DNA of 64,000 nucleotides, from NCBI GenBank assembly GCA_963576725.1, contig OY755246.1:71540371-71604370 (forward strand). Direction: 5' to 3'. The translations under genes and the position numbers were made by a program. Positions 1 to 10,229 of the stretch are shown here, one piece after another. Position 1 is the first letter of the stretch, and every line of letters begins with the position of its first letter. Under the pieces are notes generated by a model. That model made no database searches, was not told where the DNA came from, and saw nothing but the letters and a program-made list of their open reading frames with translations. The DNA comes from Azorinus chamasolen (Eukaryota; Mollusca; Bivalvia; Cardiida; Solecurtidae).

Positions 1-7
1 ATGAAAA

Positions 8-42
8 CAAGAGGGCAATGATGGTCCTGTATTGCTCACCTG
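8..42 (+). mobile_element. Fragment of a common bivalve interspersed repeat
   Basis: The stretch GAGGGCAATGATGGTCCTG followed by GCTCACCTGG matches the end of a repeat I know from many bivalve genomes (the 'agagggccatgatggcc ... gctcacctga' motif). Related ends occur at 37215-37432 and 62455-62572. Only the terminal part is inside the window, so class and length cannot be told. Confidence 0.5.
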
Positions 43-59
43 GTTAATAGACTTTTAAG

Positions 60-628
60 TGATCTACAGTATAACCTGTGTTAAGCGACCAGTCAAGGGA
101 AGCGGCCGAATTGACCGCTTAAGCGAGGTGACCACTTAATCGAGGGATGGATCTATTTTCTAGCTCCTGTGACCTACCTATGAAACAGACTGGTACCAAA
201 TAAATAAATCTGATAAAAGGTCACTTGAAGATTATTCATGTGAATTTTGATGGAAATCCATTCAGTTATTGTCAGAAATTATCAGTTAAAATCCATTTTT
301 ATAAGTTCCCATGACTTTACTTAAGGAACAAACAAAATTTCATTAGTCAGACTAGTTACGTACAACATGAAATGCTGTGTATACATGCGAAAGCCGGAGG
401 CTTTATGAAATAATGTAATACACAGATCATTCCTCTGACATTTGGTAAAAGTCCAATCAGAGGTTTAGGAGAAAATGATTGAAGAAATTTGTGTTTGAAA
501 TCTATTATTATCCAGTGACCATGGAAGTCATTTAAAGAACTCCCATGACCTTTACTTATACAGTGGACAGGAACAATTTATATCAATCTTATAGAAGGTC
601 ACCTACAGATCATTCCTCTGATAGTTGG
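60..628. other. Unique, non-coding-looking stretch
   Basis: No reading frame or RNA gene is seen. The phrase CAGATCATTCCTCTGA occurs twice (about 422 and 605), each followed by 'nTTGGTAAA', so part of the stretch may be an old duplication. The CTTAAGCGAGGTGACC segment near 118 resembles a dispersed bivalve motif that also forms the ends of family E (47784-47973). Confidence 0.4.
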
Positions 629-1016
629 TAAAGAAGTCTAATCTTAGGTCTAATAGCCAGATGGTTGCATAATGCAAGACAGAAATCTAATCGTAGGTCT
701 GATAGCCAGATGGTTGCATAATGCAAGAAAGAAGTCTAATCGTAGGTCTGATAGCCAGATGGTTTTATAATGCAAGACAGAAGTCTAATCGTAGGTCTAA
801 TAGCCAGATGGTTCCGTAATGCAAGACAGAAGTCTAATCGTAGGTCTAATAGCCAGATGGTTGCATAATGCAAGAAAGAAGTCTAATCGTAGGTCTAATA
901 GCCAGATGGTTGCATAATGCAAGAAAGAAGTCTTATCATGGGTCTAATAGCCAGAAGGTTGCATAATGCAAGAAAGAAGTCTACTCGTGGGTCTAATAGC
1001 CAGGTGGTTGCATGCA
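629..1016. repeat. Minisatellite, 49-bp unit, about 8 copies
   Basis: Units read AAGTCTAATCGTAGGTCTAA then TAGCCAGATGGTTGCATAATG. The TAGCCAG motif recurs every 49 bases from 654. Copies differ by a few substitutions, with slight decay to the right. Confidence 0.95.
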
Positions 1017-1164
1017 TACAAAGGAAAGAAGACTAATAAATTCTGTGTGTCTAATAAATTCTGTCTTTGTAATAGCCGTTTTGATTGGATAATATGCCAC
1101 AAATGTGGCAAATACCAATCTGACTTCTTTCCTATTGTCACCTGTAACCCTGAACCCGATACTG

Positions 1165-1330
1165 CAAACAGAATAGACCCAGATCACAGCACTCCTGTAG
1201 GTGCCATCTGATCAGGTACTGCTGTGTTTGCTTATGGAATAAGATATGATTTTACAGTTTCTGCATTCTCTACATTCCATTAATAAAATGTTCATGATGT
1301 TATGATTTCTTTCATGAATGGAGACCTTTC
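1165..1330 (+). mobile_element. Family A hairpin element, degraded
   Basis: The hairpin runs from GCAAACAGAATAGACCCAGA to the matching arm ending GTGTTTGC at about 1231. The A tail follows (TTTACAGTTTCTGC, then TTCATGATGTTATGATTTCT). The terminal TTAA motifs are lost. A second half-hairpin (GGATCAGGGTCTGCTCTG) follows at 1337, so two copies may be fused. Confidence 0.75.
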
Positions 1331-1614
1331 CTGTAGGATCAGGGTCTGCTCTGTTTGCTTTTCTGTTATGGCTGAAACATCCTATATGTTGATGTACCAT
1401 TATAAAAGTGGAGCTGATAAACATTATCATACATGTCATCCATAATCACAAACAAGATACATTGAGGATATGAGTTTTGGCATAAAGTGTAGTATATAAG
1501 GTGCTCCTGCTCAGCCTCATGTACATTTGCTCGAGAGATGTAAGTGTCCCATGTCAAGCAACCATTTGCATGACAAGCTCCACTGATTCTCTGTCTTTAA
1601 TAACCTTCAGAGAG

Positions 1615-1800
1615 TAATCAACCCTTTCAACACTAAGTAAAATTTGTGTGAACCATTTGTTTGCTTTGTCCGTTTCAATTCTCAAAGTATATTTTCTTCT
1701 CAATATCATTGGCAGACTGTCAAACAATTGGGATTCTAATGAGACGTCTATTTATGTCATTCAGCATCTCACTTAGATCCAAACTATTCACAAAGTTTGT
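1615..1800 (+). mobile_element. Family B hairpin element
   Basis: It starts with a worn head (TCAACCCTTTCAACACTAAG) and holds the B hairpin: CTGTCAAACAATTGGGATTC ... GATCCAAACTATTCACAAAG. The arms pair imperfectly around GAGACG / GCATCTC. Confidence 0.65.
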
Positions 1801-2500
1801 TGCTTGTGGAAAAAGTGAACAGTATGAATCAAGAAAAATTGTTAAAACCGTAACGCAGAGGATACCAGTTAATTGCAAACCATCATGCATGTTGTGTTAG
1901 TGATCCATGTTGGTAGATATAAAATGTTTTAATTATGACCATGCTGATAAGGGCTCTAAATACTGGTAAGCCATATGTCAATCAATGCCCTTATAAGGAA
2001 AGCGCAGGTACTTACAGGTCTAGACTGAGTCTAACACCTCACTAAAGATGTAAGCGGCACGTAATAAAAGTCTTGAAACTTTCTCTGTTGAGATTTCGAA
2101 CATTTCTTTTTTCTTTTAACAATTCATCAGCTCAAAAGAAACTAAACTCAAAGTAAATATTGAAAAATTTAAAAAAATTCAATTCTTTTTGGATTTATAT
2201 TAGTTTTTCTGTGTTTCTTCTTTTTTGCCGAAACACAAATTTGTAAAAAATAAACTCCCATTTACCATTTGCAAGCTGAGGATAAAGAGTGTTTTTTCTT
2301 GCCTGTTTATGGCTTTACAGCGTTTGGATTACAGCGGGTTACATAAACTTGTCCAACTTGCCGTAAGATGCGGGTTGGGTGGTCTTTATTTGGGCATTTC
2401 ACATCTGTACATTAATCACCATACATCCTAAAATTTTACAATTCTTTAAGCTCGACAGACTGGTTTTCACACACTTAGCAGACTGGTTTTGGAATAATTG
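1801..2500. other. Unique stretch without recognisable feature
   Basis: Reading frames of 60-80 codons occur here, but none shows composition, start context or splice signals that set it apart from chance. No RNA gene or repeat array is seen. Confidence 0.4.
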
Positions 2501-2504
2501 GGCA

Positions 2505-2680
2505 ATTTAATTCTTTGCATGCTAAGTAACTGTAATCTCAAAAACTTGTTGTCTGCTACAATTGTCAAATTCATTTCTTTTTAGAAACAGTCACAGTATT
2601 AAACAGTTTAAATCTTGATTAGACGCCAGATGACTTGGCAGCTAAACTGGATCCAGACTGTGTACATAGATTATCACAGA
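2505..2680 (+). mobile_element. Family B hairpin element
   Basis: A good head (TTCTTTGCATGCTAAGTAAC, then TTGTTGTCTGCTACAATTGT) is followed by the hairpin arms AACAGTTTAAATCTTGATTA and ACTGGATCCAGACTGTGT. A second, shorter B-like hairpin end lies at about 2860-2912 (GATCCATGCTGTTTG). Confidence 0.7.
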
Positions 2681-3186
2681 TTATCACAAATGGTCCATTA
2701 GTATGCAGAGAGTTAATACAAGTAATACTGCGATGAAATGTGCAATCTGCTCAACATATTGTTTATAATATATCATAGTATCCGTGTATGATATATCACA
2801 GTATCGGAGTATGATTTTGTTGTTGAGAAGTTATTTTGACTAAAAAGCATATAACTTACATCCTGAGTTACTCAGCATCAATCTGATCTAGATCCATGCT
2901 GTTTGAAAAATAACAGTAATGTCTCGATTAGCAACAGAAAGGTTCACACCAGATTTTCCCATTCAACAAAAGATGGACACAGACAGATCCAATCAGTGGC
3001 TGATGAAAATTTTAAAACAAATGTCAATTAACCATTGCAGACAGTGTGAACAAAACACCTTAAGGCCTGGTCCAGTTGAACAACGAGACAAAATAAACTG
3101 GTTATTGAAGAGCAAGAGAATATTATAAACTTTCTCATTACAACCAACACTTGAACAAAACCATATCTTATCACGTAAATTTTCCA

Positions 3187-3300
3187 TTTAACACTTTACT
3201 CTATACATTAGCCTTTTAAGGCCTCTGCCATCTGATCAGGGTCTGCTCTGTTTTCTTATAAGATAATAAATATAGGTTTGACTCTTCTGTTTCAATTCTA
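3187..3300 (+). mobile_element. Family A element, partial
   Basis: The left end TTTAACACTTTACTCTATAC and the right hairpin arm GATCAGGGTCTGCTCTGTTT are present. The left arm is missing and the tail decays after 3300. Confidence 0.65.
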
Positions 3301-3591
3301 ACGAAATAGCTAACAATTTGTTTGTTCCTCTGCCATTATCAAAGTATAGCTTATGTCAATACTGATGAAGTATGGTACATGTACTTAAATAGCCATTAGG
3401 TAAACGGTTTATCAATGTCATCTGCAAATCTTTTTTTTTATCAAAGTATATATATGTCTTGCATTTTTTTAACACAATAACAGCATCCATTACTGTGGTT
3501 TACATGCATCATTTACACTGCTTGATGTATAGAAAATGAGAGAAATCTGTAGCTTTCTTAATCCTTAAATCTGTAGCTTTCTTAACCCTTT

Positions 3592-3764
3592 TTGCCGTCT
3601 GATGAGGGTTTGGTCTGTTTACTTTTGACATGATATAAATATGATTCTACATTTTTTGTCAGAGCAAAGAAATTTCTTGAAAGGTTTACATTATAACAAT
3701 TTAGCTAATAAATATTCATGATGTCATAATTTCTTACACGTTTATTGAACAGGGAAAGAGTTAA
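3592..3764 (+). mobile_element. Family A element, both TTAA ends, left hairpin arm lost
   Basis: It begins TTAACCCTTTTTGCC and ends GGGAAAGAGTTAA, with the A tail (AAATATTCATGATGTCATAA) inside. Only one hairpin arm remains. At 173 bp it is an internally deleted copy. Confidence 0.8.
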
Positions 3765-3870
3765 GGTGTCAAGCAAAACATGAATAGCCAATAATCTTTA
3801 CTACCGATTGCATTAACGAAATTCGACTAGAGACACCATAGAAGCCATGTAAATGCCTTTTCTTTAATAC

Positions 3871-3992
3871 CACCTATGAGTCCATTTACAAAGAATGGCT
3901 TATCGGAGCACCTATGAGGCCATTTACAAAGAACGGCTTATCGGAGCACCTATGAGGCCATTTACAAAGAACGGCTTATCGGAGCACCTATG
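3871..3992. repeat. Short tandem array, 38-bp unit, about 3 copies
   Basis: Units begin CACCTATGAGGCCATTTACA and end GGCTTATCGGAG. The repeats are nearly identical, which suggests recent growth. Confidence 0.95.
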
Positions 3993-4304
3993 GAGAAAAT
4001 GATAATCAGAGCGTGTGCATGATAAAACAATATGTGACCAGTCAGTCATATTTAAAGATGCAAATTTAAAGGGGTTGGCTTTTTCAAAATTACATAACTT
4101 CTGTAATTTGTGTCCAAATTTTCGTCATATCAAAAAGCATTGTCTCAGTGATTTTCATATCTTACTTTGATTGTCTAACATCAAAAGAACGTAATGGGAG
4201 GCAGAATTTCAAGGGTCTTAAAACTAAAATATTGCATAACTCCTAAATGGAAGGTTTAATAAAAATTCTATGAAAATTTGGTTCATTGAACATGCTAACT
4301 ACTT

Positions 4305-4948
4305 ACACATTTGCTAATTGCAATGACTAGTTACACATTGGCCAATTGTCTTTAGTTACACATTGGCCAATTGCAATGACTTAAGTTACACATTGACCAA
4401 TTGACTTTAGTTACACATTGACCAATTGCAATGACTTAAGTTACACATTGGCCAATTGACTTTAGTTACACATTGACCAATTGCAATGACTTAAGTTACA
4501 CATTGACCAATTGCAATGTCTAGTTACACATTGGCCAATTGACTTTAGTTACACATTGGCCAATTGCAATGACTAGTTACACATTGGCCAATTGACTTTA
4601 GTTACACATTGGCCAATTGCAATGACTAGTTACACATTGGCCAATTGACTTTAGTTACACATTGGCCAATTGCAATGACTTAAGTTACACATTGACCAAT
4701 TGCAATGACTAGTTACACATTGGCCAATTGACTTTAGTTACACATTGACCAATTGCAATGACTTAAGTTACACATTGACCAATTGCAATGACTAGTTACA
4801 CATTGGCCAATTGACTTTAGTTACACATTGGCCAATTGCAATGACTAGTTACACATTGGCCAATTGACTTTAGTTACACATTGGCCAATTGCAATGACTA
4901 GTTACACATTGGCCAATTGACTTTAGTTGCACATTGACCAATTGCAAT
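4305..4948. repeat. Minisatellite with alternating 25/28-bp subunits
   Basis: TTACACATTGGCCAATTG is followed alternately by ACTTTAG and by CAATGACTTAAG or CAATGACTAG. About 25 subunits form a two-step higher-order pattern. TTGGCCAA is a palindrome repeated throughout. The right edge runs directly into a family A hairpin at 4955. Confidence 0.95.
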
Positions 4949-4954
4949 GACTTT

Positions 4955-5161
4955 TACACCTTTGCAAACAGAATAGACTCGGAACAGTTGGCACCTGCTG
5001 CAGCCATTTGATCAGTCTGAGCACTGTTTACCTATGGAATGACAAAGACCTGATTCTAAAATTTCTACCATAGTAAAAAGAATTCCAATGTTCATTTACA
5101 ATTATAAAAAATCAGCAAATAAATATCCATGATGTCATTATTTCATGAGGTGAAGGGTTAA
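4955..5161 (+). mobile_element. Family A element, 5' end replaced by an array
   Basis: The hairpin starts at TTTGCAAACAGAATAGACTC. The tail has AAATATCCATGATGTCATTA and the element ends GAAGGGTTAA. The left TTAACCC end is absent; the 4305-4948 array stands in its place. Confidence 0.8.
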
Positions 5162-5164
5162 ATA

Positions 5165-5680
5165 TTTGTTGCAGCACAGGTTATTCCAGAATTTAGATGT
5201 TTTATTCTCACTTCTCAGACGTGCTAGATAAGCTGAGTTACTAAAAATAGCCATACTAGAAATCCTTATCTGGAACACCCCTTGTCTAGTGTATTCATAC
5301 GCACGATTACGTAAAATCAATACAAGGGAAGGAACTCTTACAGAATTATACCAACGTTTCTATATGCAACAACCTTATAAATTAAAATTAATATAAGTAA
5401 TTAGCACAAATATGAATTTCTATTTATCATATAAACATTTCAAAAGCCTATTTAATTAACCGAACATGTTGTATCGTAGCCACTCAGTAATTTATATTTT
5501 ATGCCAAAACCTAACGTTTGTGGTTGTCATAACAAATGACGTCATTTGGTGTCACGCTTTTATGCTGCAGTTTGTTCCTATTAGATATGGAAGTCGTATT
5601 ACGCAATGTAAAGTAGTACTTCACAAAACCCGTTAATTTACTTGGTTTTAGGGCGTATTTCAGCGAGAAAAATAATCAAG
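5165..5680. other. Unique stretch, possible promoter-proximal DNA
   Basis: No array or hairpin element is seen. It carries a TGACGTCA palindrome (5537-5544) and leads into a candidate first exon at 5682. Otherwise nothing is recognised. Confidence 0.3.
5537..5544. promoter_or_regulatory. CRE-like TGACGTCA site
   Basis: This is the perfect 8-bp palindrome bound by CREB/ATF proteins in animals. It lies about 140 bases upstream of a candidate start codon at 5682. One such site is expected by chance roughly once per 65 kb, and another occurs at 28737, so function is only a suggestion. Confidence 0.25.
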
Positions 5681-5681
5681 C

Positions 5682-5743
5682 ATGGATTTTGTTACAGCCG
5701 GGGGTTTCTATGATTCTTTTATTCTAAGTAACCTACAAAGAAG
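5682..5743 (+). CDS. Candidate first coding exon (uncertain)
   Basis: ATG in good context (A at -3, G at +4) opens 20 codons beginning MDFVTAGGFYDS. They run up to AAG|GTAAAA, a usable splice donor at 5744; without splicing the frame stops at 5745. The flanking 600 bases lack repeats, unlike most of the window, and a CRE-like site lies upstream. No family is recognised and the piece is too short for certainty. It could be chance. Confidence 0.2.
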
Positions 5744-5857
5744 GTAAAATTATGTTTTTAGTAGCCTGAAATACTGAGCTTTCCCATGGTTAACCTTATC
5801 ACTATGTACCTAGTCAAACTGTAATTACCTTAGTAAATAGTGTACATCCAGATGAGA

Positions 5858-6205
5858 GTGTGGGTATCTCTTCAGTACCCCAGCTGTATCATACACTTAG
5901 TGTGGGTATCTCCTCAGTACCCCAGCTATATCATACACTTAGTGTGGGTATCTCTTCAGTACCCCAGCTATATCATACACTTAGTGTGGGTATCTCATCA
6001 GTACCCCATCTATATCATACACTTAGTGTGGGTATCTCATCATGATCAGTACCCCAGCTGTATCATACACTTAGTGTGGGTATCTCCTCAGTACCCCACC
6101 TGTATCATAACACTTAGTGTGGGTATCTCCTCAGTACCCCAGCTGTGTCATACACTTAGTGTGGGTATCTCATCAGTACCCCAGCTGTATCATACACTTA
6201 CTGTG
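5858..6205. repeat. Minisatellite, 43-bp unit, 8 copies
   Basis: Units read GTGTGGGTATCTCTTCAGTA then CCCCAGCTGTATCATACACT. One copy carries a 6-base insertion (near 6040) and another an extra base. Overlapping open frames here are products of the repeat. Confidence 0.95.
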
Positions 6206-6298
6206 TGATTGCCAAGAAACTGAAGAAAGCCTGCTTTGAAATCTGAATTAGAAGATAAACTCTGTAGCCCAAACTTTCCTCAGCATGCTAAAGGCTAA

Positions 6299-6615
6299 AC
6301 TGATGATACTGATGATGATACTGATGATGATACTGATGATGATACTGATGATGGTACTGATGATGATACTGATGATGATACTGATGATGGTACTGATGAT
6401 GATACTAATGATGATACTGATGATGGTACTGATGATACTAATGATGATACTGATGATGATACTGATGATGCTACTGATGGTACTAATGATGATACTGATG
6501 ATGCTACTGATGATGATACTGATGATGCTACTGATGATGATACTGATGATGATACTGATGGTACTGATGATGGTACTGATGATGGTACTGATGATATTGA
6601 TGATGATACTGATGG
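6299..6615. repeat. Compound microsatellite, 12-bp and 9-bp units of ACTGATGATGAT type
   Basis: About 27 units of ACTGATGATGAT/G and ACTGATGGT occur without other sequence between them. Unit lengths are multiples of three, so all frames stay open on both strands; this is not evidence of coding. Confidence 0.95.
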
Positions 6616-6619
6616 TAAT

Positions 6620-7985
6620 TTCATTTAGAATATTCCCAAAATCCAACAAACTTAGCTTTAACATGTTTTGGATGATATTATGATGACCTATGCAATCAGT
6701 TTGGCTCTAGATGTAATAATACCAATTAATCTGGATCAAAACAGCTAAGTAATATGTTAAGAATGTTTTTGTGTTTGTTAATTTTTTTCTGGAAAAGAAA
6801 CAGCACAACTTTTTACTTCAAACAACTGACTGCCACAGCATTTCCTGCAAGCATTTAGTGTTACCAAGTGAACTGCGAGTTCAGTTCTAGAAAATTCTTT
6901 AGGGAGCAAAATTTCCAGTAATAACAAGTTGCCACAGTTTGGAAGCATTTAGCTCTTAGCTGGAAAAGCAATAATGTCATCATTAAATATTTCTGTCAGT
7001 TTTAATTCTTAAAGAACATAATATTTCTTTCTTTTCATTTCATTTAAGAAAATAACCAAAATAAAAGTGAAGCAGTTTGGATAGTGAGGAGATGCCAAGT
7101 TGGCCTGCACCACATCATTTGCAAATGTTAATGCCAACTCATCAAAAACACACTTAAAGTTAAAAGTATTTCAGTATAATTAAAACACAATCACAAAATC
7201 CTCCAAGCACTTTTAGAAGATTTTATTACAGACTAATTAGTATAATTTCAAAATAAATGTTAAACAATAGCTTGGAAATAAACATGGCTTTGATTACTTT
7301 GAACGAAAATAGGTCTGGAACTGCAGATTTTCCTAACTTGCAGGTACTTTTCCTTGAAGTAATGAACCATGGAGGAAACTCAATGTAATATTTTTGGTTT
7401 TAGTATTCCAATGTTGCTCTTGACCCTTCAACTCAGATTCAAATACATAAATGTGTTCAACCTTTTCTGTTGGACACATTATCACTTCTTTGACAATCCA
7501 AGTACAGACATACAGTGTATTAACATAATTATCCCAGAAACCTCAGCCAATATTGCACCTAAAGTAAAATAAGGAAATTTATTGCCATGGCGAACAGAAG
7601 AAAATCAGATGTGTAACTTATGAGCAAACAAGAGCAGACATGCTGGCATTAAAAGGTGTGATTATCAATGGAACTTTTAACTTTACAAACCCATCAAGAG
7701 TGTTGTTTAGGTGTCCAAATATTGTGCCTGATTACAAGGGATGAAACTTTAATGTTATATATCAATTTAATAATTTCATAATTTGTTAATATGACAAAAT
7801 AGTTTTTTGTTGAATTATTTCTTTTTATAATGAACAGGTCATTATGAAATAAATATATGCAACAAGCTGTTGAATGACAATCTGAGTAGACCCTGAACTG
7901 AAGACTACCACTAGAAACACTCTAATCTGGATTGACATGATTTTCAAATTCAGGGTAACTTGTTTCCCTGCATTAAAAAAGGATA
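6620..7985. other. Unique AT-rich stretch, nothing recognised
   Basis: 1.4 kb without arrays or hairpin elements. The longest open frame (7369-7572, plus) shows no recognisable protein and no splice context. It is probably intronic or intergenic. Confidence 0.4.
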
Positions 7986-7987
7986 AT

Positions 7988-8212
7988 CAACCCTTCCCGA
8001 CAAAGATGCCTATTAACGATTTCGCAAACAGAATAGACCCAGACCAGACAACTCCCATAGGAGCGATCTGATCAGGGTCTGCTCCATTTGCTTATGAAAA
8101 TTTGAAACTATCCTATATTAATTCATAAGCCAACAGAGCAAACGTTGATCACACAGCTCCTACAGGATCTGTCTGATCTGTGTCTACTCTGTTTGCAAAG
8201 ACATTAAAAGGA
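7988..8212 (+). mobile_element. Family A element with two hairpins
   Basis: It begins TCAACCCTTCCCGAC and holds one full hairpin (8024-8091, CGCAAACAGAATAGACCC ... GGGTCTGCTCCATTTGC). A second, separate one follows at 8131-8198 (CCAACAGAGC ... GTCTACTCTGTTTGC). Either two partial copies are fused or the hairpin was duplicated with loss of the tail. Confidence 0.75.
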
Positions 8213-8214
8213 AA

Positions 8215-8940
8215 ATCACTGGAGTTGAGACAAAACAAAGGCTGGCAAAAAACAATACCATCTATATGCTCTGCCGTATTTTGTCCCATGAAATATTTAG
8301 AAGTCTGATAATGGCTAAAACCAAATTACACTATTTTTTTTTATAGTTTTCTGTCAAGCTCAATTTATCACAGACAAAATCATCAGAAGTGACTTTTTAA
8401 AATAGTAACCTAATTACCTGAACCAAAGACACAATATTACGTTTTATGTATGTCTACAATTCAGCATCCATAATTATAATTCTTTACCACAGTATATTTA
8501 TTGTACCTTTAACAGTTCAGAAAAAATAATTATCTAGAAGTTGTTCAAATAATCTATAATTCTTCTATTTCAAACTAAGTAAACATCATATATATTTGTT
8601 AAATATTGATCAAACTGATAAGTTGTCAAAATAATTATTTTTAATCTGCTTCAGCTTGGTAACAAGTTGCTACATGAATATAATTGTGTATTAGGACTGT
8701 AGAATGAGGGACATGCCTACCAAGAAAACAACACATTCTCAGCAACTCAACTGTCCCCTGCTTTGTGTTTTAAATAACAATATAAATTCCTTGTTCTCCC
8801 AAAATATAATGGCAGTTACAGTTTCAATGCTGATTACAGGAACATAAGGAATAGCAACTGTTTGCCAATGTGATCATGGCTTACAGAGCAGTCAGCTAAA
8901 GTGCTTTGCATGCCGGCATTAAGTTCATGATAAACTATGC
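8215..8940. other. Unique AT-rich stretch
   Basis: No reading frame, array or element can be supported in these 0.7 kb. Confidence 0.4.
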
Positions 8941-8955
8941 AAACAGTTTGTATCT

Positions 8956-9175
8956 AGATGAGATGTATGATGGGTCCAGATGAGATGTATGATGGGTCCA
9001 GATGAGATGTATGACTGGTCCAGATGAGATGTATGACTGGTCCAGATGAGATATATGATGGGTCCAGATGAGATGTATCTGGTGGGTCCAGATGAGATGT
9101 ATGATGGGTCCAGATGAGATGTATGATGGGTCCAGATGAGATGTATGATGGGTCCAGATGAGATGTATGACGGGT
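8956..9175. repeat. Minisatellite, 22-bp unit, 10 copies
   Basis: Units read AGATGAGATGTATGATGGGT plus CC. The left flank (CAAACAGTTTGTATCTAGATG) resembles a family B arm, and the right flank is the end of a family A copy (9200-9269). The array appears to have grown at a hairpin arm of the GGTCCAGATGAGA type. Confidence 0.95.
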
Positions 9176-9199
9176 GGTGTCATCAGCAACCTAACAGTT

Positions 9200-9269
9200 T
9201 ATATACCATTATAAAATGCACATCATATTCATGATGTCATTATTTTTTACATGAATATTCATGGGGTAA
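9200..9269 (+). mobile_element. Right end of a family A element
   Basis: ACCATTATAAAATGCACATC, then ATTCATGATGTCATTATTTT, the palindrome ATGAATATTCAT (9251-9262) and GGGGTAA match the A tail and end. Its hairpin half is missing; the 22-bp array lies in that position. Confidence 0.75.
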
Positions 9270-9455
9270 CTCGTGATAGAGATGATGGTCACTTACGAGA
9301 GTGTAGCCCTAATGGTGGTGAACAATTGTGTTTGAAAGGGGAAAATGTACAGGTGTGGAAACTGTAAGAAACTGTCTCAGTTTTCCCCATGGCAACATCC
9401 ACGTTGACAACATCATGGCTACTGCAAATGGCTTGTTCTTATAACACAGAGGCGC

Positions 9456-9494
9456 AAGGTATATCAACAAGGTATATCAACAAGGTATATCAAC
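9456..9494. repeat. 13-bp tandem triplet
   Basis: AAGGTATATCAAC occurs three times in a row without change. Confidence 0.9.
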
Positions 9495-9524
9495 GCTTTA
9501 CTAATTTACAAATACATCTTATAA

Positions 9525-9950
9525 CACCTTTGCAATCCGAGCAGACTGCTATCAGATATGGCTCCTGTGATAGCCGTCGGATCAGGGTCTGCCCATGGTC
9601 TGCTCTATTTGCTAATGGAAAAACATAGATCCGATTCTACCAGGGTTGCCACAAACCAGAGGAAACAAAATTCCCTGACATTTCCCTGACACAATTTCAA
9701 ATTTCCCTGACACATTACATCGCGAAATTTGGTCTTTCTTTTGTAATTTCTGTAATACTTTATGAAACTTTTAAAAATATATGACCTTCATTCCAATGTT
9801 TTCAAAATTCGCTGACAATTCCCTGACCTTGAAAAAATTTAAATTTCCCTGACTTTTCCCTGACACGTGGCAACCCTGTCTACAGTTTCTGCACATTTGA
9901 ATTCTTCTTGTTTAGCTTTAACAAATTCCCACATAAGAATGAACAGGATA
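9525..9950 (+). mobile_element. Family A element interrupted by a nested element
   Basis: The hairpin region (CACCTTTGCAATCCGAGCAG ... GGTCTGCTCTATTTGC) is followed by the A tail (GATCCGATTCTAC). That tail is cut at 9640 and resumes at 9879 with TCTACAGTTTCTGC. The insert is the 9641-9878 element. Confidence 0.8.
9641..9878 (+). mobile_element. Nested terminal-inverted-repeat element (CAGGGTTGCCAC ends)
   Basis: 238 bp with perfect 12-bp terminal inverted repeats, CAGGGTTGCCAC and GTGGCAACCCTG. It is flanked by a 5-bp duplication TCTAC (9636-9640 and 9879-9883), and the host family A sequence confirms the empty site. The interior repeats TTCCCTGACA in direct copies near each end. It is non-autonomous. 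CAGGGTTGCCA ends recall hAT-like elements in other animals, but a 5-bp duplication is short for hAT, so the superfamily is open. Confidence 0.85.
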
Positions 9951-10029
9951 GCTCAAGAAATGCATCCATTATAAAATTCCTTTTCATCCAATCTCTTGCC
10001 GACCCTTATAGCTCTTTATCACTATCATG

Positions 10030-10229
10030 TTAAACCTTGGAATGCTGAATATTCAAAGTAGAATGGCCCACCAGTGTTTAACTATAGTGTCCATTCAGTA
10101 TGAAAGGTAAACATGTTAGAGAATTTTGTATGACAAACAGTGTAGACCCTGATAAGAGAGCTGTTTGTAAATACTGGTGCAAATGTTTGCACATGCTGGT
10201 ACACTGGTTTGTGGCATTCACAGGGTTAA
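10030..10229 (+). mobile_element. Family C element, TTAA at both ends
   Basis: It starts TTAAACCTTGGAATGCTGAA and contains GTCCATTCAGTATGAAAGG and CAAACAGTGTAGACCCTGAT. The right arm is worn and it ends AGGGTTAA. Length is 200 bp, close to the other full C copies. Confidence 0.75.

Noticed and set aside
1480..1510. TATATAAGG-type TATA box at about 1494
   Set aside because: AT-rich DNA yields such motifs often and no start codon or exon follows.
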